Source: Lycium barbarum | Taxonomy: Eukaryota; Streptophyta; Magnoliopsida; Solanales; Solanaceae | Direction: 5' to 3' | Assembly: GCF_019175385.1 (NCBI RefSeq) | Contig: NC_083341.1 | Location: forward strand, 60,979,800 to 61,043,799 | DNA length: 64,000 nucleotides | Shown here: in pieces, positions 59,522-64,000 of the stretch | Layout: each line of letters starts with the position of its first letter | Numbering within the stretch: position 1 is the stretch's first letter | The notes under the pieces: model-generated | What the model was told of the DNA's origin: nothing | The model's database searches: none | What the model saw: the letters and a program-made list of their open reading frames with translations, nothing else | Made by a program: the position numbers and the translations under genes

Positions 59522-61922
59522 GGTTACACCTTGGAAAATTTCGTGTCGTTTGCATTGTGAGTAAACTAACGCAAGCTTAAAGTGGACATGAAGCCCTTGT
59601 AAGGTTAAGGAGGGTATTTGATAACTTTAAGTGTGTACCTTAAAGTTTCAGAGTCATATGAAGTGATGGAAGTAAGTTCGTTGGAGAAATTGAAGTTTGA
59701 GTCATGTTTTGGGAAGGTTTCATATAATTTGAGTTATACATTGCTTAGCATTTCCTTGAGGGGGGATATAGGGCCCCTTACATAGTTAGTGAAGTTTTAT
59801 ACAAGTGCCAAGAGTGTTCCATAAGGATTGGAGGTCAAACGAATCGAAAAGAACACATTTTCGCGAAACCGAGGAAAATAGGGCCATATGCGGCCGCATA
59901 CTCAGTATGTTGGACCGCATATGGGCAGCAAACTCCCCAAAATGGCAGCCCCCACTGCCCAACCTCCTCCTTAAGGAGAGGAGGGGAGATGCGGCTGCAT
60001 ATCCAATATGCTGAGCCGCATCTCCACCGCAAATTGGAGGCGGGGGGGGGGGGGGGGGGGGAACTTTGCCACCTTTTTAAATCCCAAAAGACCCCATTTT
60101 CATTTCAACGTCCCACACTTCTAGAGAGTTCTTGAAGGTTCCATAACATTCCAAACCTTTCCATATCATCAAGAGAGAAGACCAACATCAAAACCCAAAG
60201 ATAATCCATGAAAGGAGATTGTTCTTACTTCTTTTCAAAGTTGTGGTAAACTTGGTCTTAAAAAGAGTTGAAGAAGGTGAAGTTCCTCTATTATAAGGTA
60301 TGTTCTTCATATTATTTACATGATTGAGTTGATATAAAGGTTTAGTAACTCTTGGAAAGGAAACGAATTAAATTGGAGAAGTCTTAAGTGTTGAAGTGAA
60401 GAAGATGACTATGAGATAAACTTGAAAAGAGGATTTTGGATAAATTCGAGACTAACTTGAATATAGCCTCTTGATTATGATATTGTGGATGTTGGTATTG
60501 TTGTTTGGGAGCCGTATTATGATATGGTGGAAGTTGATAAGATAGGAGAAGTGCTGCCCAAATTTCGTAGCTCGTTAATTATGATAGTTTGAACTTAAGT
60601 GTGTTTTCAACACTTAACCTTAGTATGAATCCTCTTGAATGTAGATTTTGCGGACTTGGGAGGAGAACGTTAAGTAATTAAGGAGACTTAAAGGTTTGTA
60701 AGGTTAACCCTTTCTTTCTAAAGGCATGATCCTTTATTGTGAACCCACACATGGTATCCATAATGTCCTACTCCTAGAAATGCTAGAAGCTCATAATTCT
60801 CAAAGTTCCTATGATATTGTTGATAAATGCTCTCTATGATGATGATGATAATGATGATGATGATGATCCTATTCTTAAAGATACCAAAGCTTATAGTTCT
60901 TGATGTTCTCGTAATATTATTGAGCTCGTTCCATGATTATTGATTTTACTTATTGTTGTTGATCCCATCTTATAATAATTGTTCCTTCAAGGTGAGATAT
61001 GGCGATGATGATGATTCCATAATAGAAGTCGGAGGTTTATCGACCTTACATCACTCTGATAGTGTAGTAATGTTTCACTTGGGCTCTCATGCATGCTTTA
61101 TATATATGTATTTATTTTCTCACACCGCGCCACGCTATAGCGGCCGGGCAGACACATAGATGTACACACCACTGCAGTGGGCAGCTTATGACATCGTCCT
61201 GGACGCGATATGCTGGACACGGGATAATGATGATGATATGATGATAACACCGCGTCTATATGGTCGGGAAGTATACTATATATACATATGTATGTATAAG
61301 ATGTTGTTTTAAAAGAAAAGCTAAGCATGCATGATATTCGCCTTAAGAGGCAATCAGATGTACAGGTTATCTCTTTTATGTCATGCTCATTTATATCTTT
61401 ATTATGTTGTTATTCATGCCTTACATACTCAGTACAACATTCGCACTGATGTCCTTTTGCTTGTGGACGCTGTGTTCATGCCCGCAGGTAGGCAGGGAGA
61501 CGGATCAGACCACTAGGTGATTCATCAGCGGACTCTTAGGAGCACTCCACTTACTTCGTAGCTGCAGTCTATTGGTATTACCTTTTGGTGTACTTATTTG
61601 AGCACGGCGGGTCCTGTCCCGTCCTTATGATTTCTCGTACTCTCTATAGAGGCTCGTAGACAAATGTGTATAGTTCGACGTTTCACAACCTTACTGGTTC
61701 ATATTTTCTATATCATTTTTGTATCTTTGTTGGATTATATATATATATATGGGGTTAGTTGATGATGGTCATATAGATGAGTTGTTATTTTGCGGATTTA
61801 TGCCTTTTTAGATTATGACATTCATACGTTATCTTTTATGGTCCACCTAGAATGGTAATGAGGAGTATGCTAACACGTGCTCGGTAGGTTAGCTCCGGAT
61901 ACATGTCATGGCTCTCCCGACA
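59522..61922 (+). mobile_element. Solo LTR, relative of family A (2.4 kb)
   Basis: Begins GGTTACACCTTGGAAAATTT (first base of the usual TG changed) and ends GGCTCTCCCGACA. It is flanked by a perfect TTAAC duplication (59517-59521, 61923-61927). It shares the order of LTR landmarks with family A: CACACCGCGCC and GGCCGGGCAG near 61120, TACTCAGTACAACATTCGC then GTTCATGCCCGCAGGTAG near 61425-61490, GAGGCTCGTAGAC, and TGCTCGGTAGGTTAGCTCCG near the end. A palindrome cluster (ATGCGGCCGCAT, 59888) and a G run (60041-60060) lie in the first 550 bases. Confidence 0.85.
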
Positions 61923-61927
61923 TTAAC

Positions 61928-62499
61928 TATAAAGCTCTCTTCTCTCCCCTCTTATTTGCATGCAAAACCTAATACCTAGATCTCAAGTGTGTTGACCATG
62001 TCCGCCATGGCCGGTGCCATCAAATATCTATTAGATGTTATGAGATAATGATCAGTCATGGTATAGGACATACAAACAAATGTACAAGACTGAGTAGAAT
62101 ATTATTCAACTAAATGCATTAACTATTTTGAAACAAGTATTCTAGTCATTGAGACATACATGTACAATCTTAATCATTCCCAAGGTTGACCCCTTTTTAG
62201 AGAATACTTTCTAAGCTCTATTCATTTGCTTCTTCTAAGGTTGACCTTTCAACACATGTTCCCCCCTGTCAATTTGCAATCCTCCTCCCTTCCCACCTTT
62301 TCTCCTTCTAAGATTAAGAGTGAACAAAAATTATTGTTTATTTCTTGTTGTATGATTTTGAGCAAGCATTTTCATATGCCAGATTTGCTTGCTTTCTGTC
62401 ACTCTTCCCTGCAAAAAACAATCAAAGCTTAGTATTAGGAGCCAACCTAGCTGGGGTTCTTTTTCTTTACATACTGGAATGCACTGGTTCTTTCTTTGT
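61928..62499. other. Spacer, no gene seen
   Basis: No coding frame with recognisable content on either strand; may include degraded retroelement sequence continuous with the gag fragment to the right. Confidence 0.35.
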
Positions 62500-63325
62500 C
62501 CATCCAAGCACTGTACAGGAGAACCCATTGTCTTTACCTATTCCATCCCTCCTCCAGAGTATCGGTATGCTATTTTCAGTTTCCTTACCTTGTAGTCTAT
62601 GTTTGTTGGGCGCTTGACTTTGCAGTCATCAATTTTCCCATATATAGTACCAGAATCCTCTTCTACAGGTTCTGGCTTTGTTCTTTTCAGAATGAATCCA
62701 ATATTGGTAGTCAGCTTTAGAACTTCAGCTTGGAAAGCCAAGATAAGTGAACCAAGTTGAGTTACCTGTTCCTTCAGGGAGCAATTTTATTTTTCAGTTC
62801 TGTTTTTGCTAACCTCGACATTGACCCCATTCTTTAAGCTGGCAATGGTACTAAGCAACTCAGCTCTTTCAACACTTATGTCTCGACATTCACTACTCAA
62901 ATTTACTATCAAGGTCATGAGGCTTTTCTTAGGGATACCATCTAGCTTTTCAAGGTCAACAATACCTTTCCAGTTGTCTTCATCAATGTTAGAATCTGAG
63001 TCTTCAATAGCCATGAGAGCAGTGTGATCAGCTTCCCACAGAATCTTCCTTGGAGCTTGAACTCCATCCAGCTATGATAGCCTTTTCCTCTAGGTCCCCA
63101 TGGTGGGCAATTCATAATCATAGAATTAGATTTTCCACAAACAAAACACCCTTTGTGTTGATCATTATGTGCAAAATTTTCTTCATCAATCCTCTCCATC
63201 TTGTAATTCTTGTCATTCCTGTAAGCACGTACCCCTAGTTCCTCTTTATCAGTGTCTGAATAAGTTTTTACGACTTTTTGGATCTGAAGAACCTTCCTTA
63301 ATTTGATCAATCTCCTTAAGTTCAT
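62500..63325 (-). pseudogene. Ty1/copia-type gag C-terminal fragment
   Basis: Minus-strand frames give KEELGVRAYRNDKNYKME, then CFVCGKSNSMIMNCP, a zinc knuckle whose His is lost, then after a frameshift near 63080 ALMAIEDSDSNIDEDNW and a coiled-coil-like SLMTLIVNLSSECRDISVER and AELLSTIASLKN. This order (knuckle, acidic stretch, coiled coil) is common in plant copia gag proteins. Gag packages retroelement RNA. No protease, integrase or RT was found nearby, so it is a fragment. Confidence 0.55.
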
Positions 63326-63329
63326 GTTT

Positions 63330-64000
63330 TTGCAGGTTGAAGAATAAGTCCTCCATTCGCATTGTGCTTAGTAATATATCCCAGTACAAACATAATCACG
63401 TTAAACTTCTAACATAATCAATTTTAGAAGAAATGGAGTTTGCTTTTTCATTGTTGGCTGGCGGACAAATGGCCAGTAATATATAACAGGAGCTGGTGCT
63501 GTTCAATCACTTTTATAAAGTAACACATCATTTGCTTAGATTTTAATTTCTTGGATTAATCAATTGATTATCAAGAGTTGATTATATTGCTCGTAGTTCT
63601 ACCACCTCTTTTTGTCGTCACTATAACTGACCAAGCCACTAAAAACGACAAAGTTTGGTTTTTTCGAAAAGATATGATTTTAAAACAGTTCCTCAACTAT
63701 TCTTAATATTTGAAGAACTTAATTTCAATAGAAAAAAGAAAACAAATGAAGACAGACAGTTTGGCTCAACCTCTCTGCGGCTGCACATGTCTGTCGCTTT
63801 CAGCAACAATTTTTCTTATCAAATGCAAAATGAAATCTAGAAATATTTTTCGAATGGATTTTCGTGGCTTGTTTAGGCACCAACAACCCAAACTTTATAA
63901 AGGCAACAAGTGAATTTGTGCGTGAAAGAAAGGGCATTATTTGCCCAAATTCTCAAAAACATTGCATATACAGTCTCGCACCTCTCTATAACGGCATTCG
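63330..64000. other. Spacer to window end, no gene seen
   Basis: No recognisable gene or repeat border. One GTGCGTGAAAG near 63919 matches the hairpin words at 7304-7386. Confidence 0.4.

Overview
The window reads as nuclear DNA of a flowering plant, most likely a dicot and possibly Solanaceae. It has spliced genes with GT-AG introns, chromovirus and Tat-lineage Ty3/gypsy retroelements, MULE and Tourist-like MITEs, and one SAUR-type auxin-response gene. The family placement comes from the look of the repeats and was not tested. Nearly everything is transposable-element DNA; the SAUR gene at 26022-26405 is the only ordinary host gene I can support.

Layout. 1-3987: LTR-like sequence fused to the 3' end of a chromovirus (integrase tail, polypurine tract, 3' LTR). 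3988-6890: decayed MULE-associated sequence with a plant mobile domain (PMD) gene and a transposase C-terminus. 6890-11030: AT-rich DNA with three related repeat copies. 11031-24895: a 13.9 kb Mutator-like element with long TIRs and a perfect 9-bp target duplication. It carries an open four-exon transposase gene (+) and, convergently, an eleven-exon DUF1985/ULP1-protease gene (-) whose 1,112-codon frame is broken by one TAG codon. Two smaller MULE-type elements (21282-23262 with a 250-bp tandem array, and 23883-24750) are nested in its right arm. 25173-25793: foldback MITE just upstream of the SAUR gene. 28417-30151: 5'-truncated LINE. 30160-31398: two MITEs. 31523-35488: second copy of the nested element, split by a solo LTR (32317-35060). 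35889-36785: foldback element holding a Tourist-like MITE. 37965-41446: 3.5 kb solo LTR. 41851-53559: full-length but decayed Tat-lineage retrotransposon with two LTRs, TSD ATACA and an antisense ORF. 53787-57934: C-rich/G-rich foldback element split by a solo LTR (54654-56966) of the same family as the first LTR. 59522-61922: another solo LTR. 62500-63330: Ty1/copia gag fragment.

Insertion order can be read in several places because the sequence shows both the target duplications and a paralogous copy of the unfilled site. The most notable unit is the 13.9 kb MULE: the transposase would mobilise elements bearing its termini, and the convergent protease gene is a large accessory gene of unknown benefit to the element. 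Exon boundaries were inferred by eye from reading frame and splice signals.
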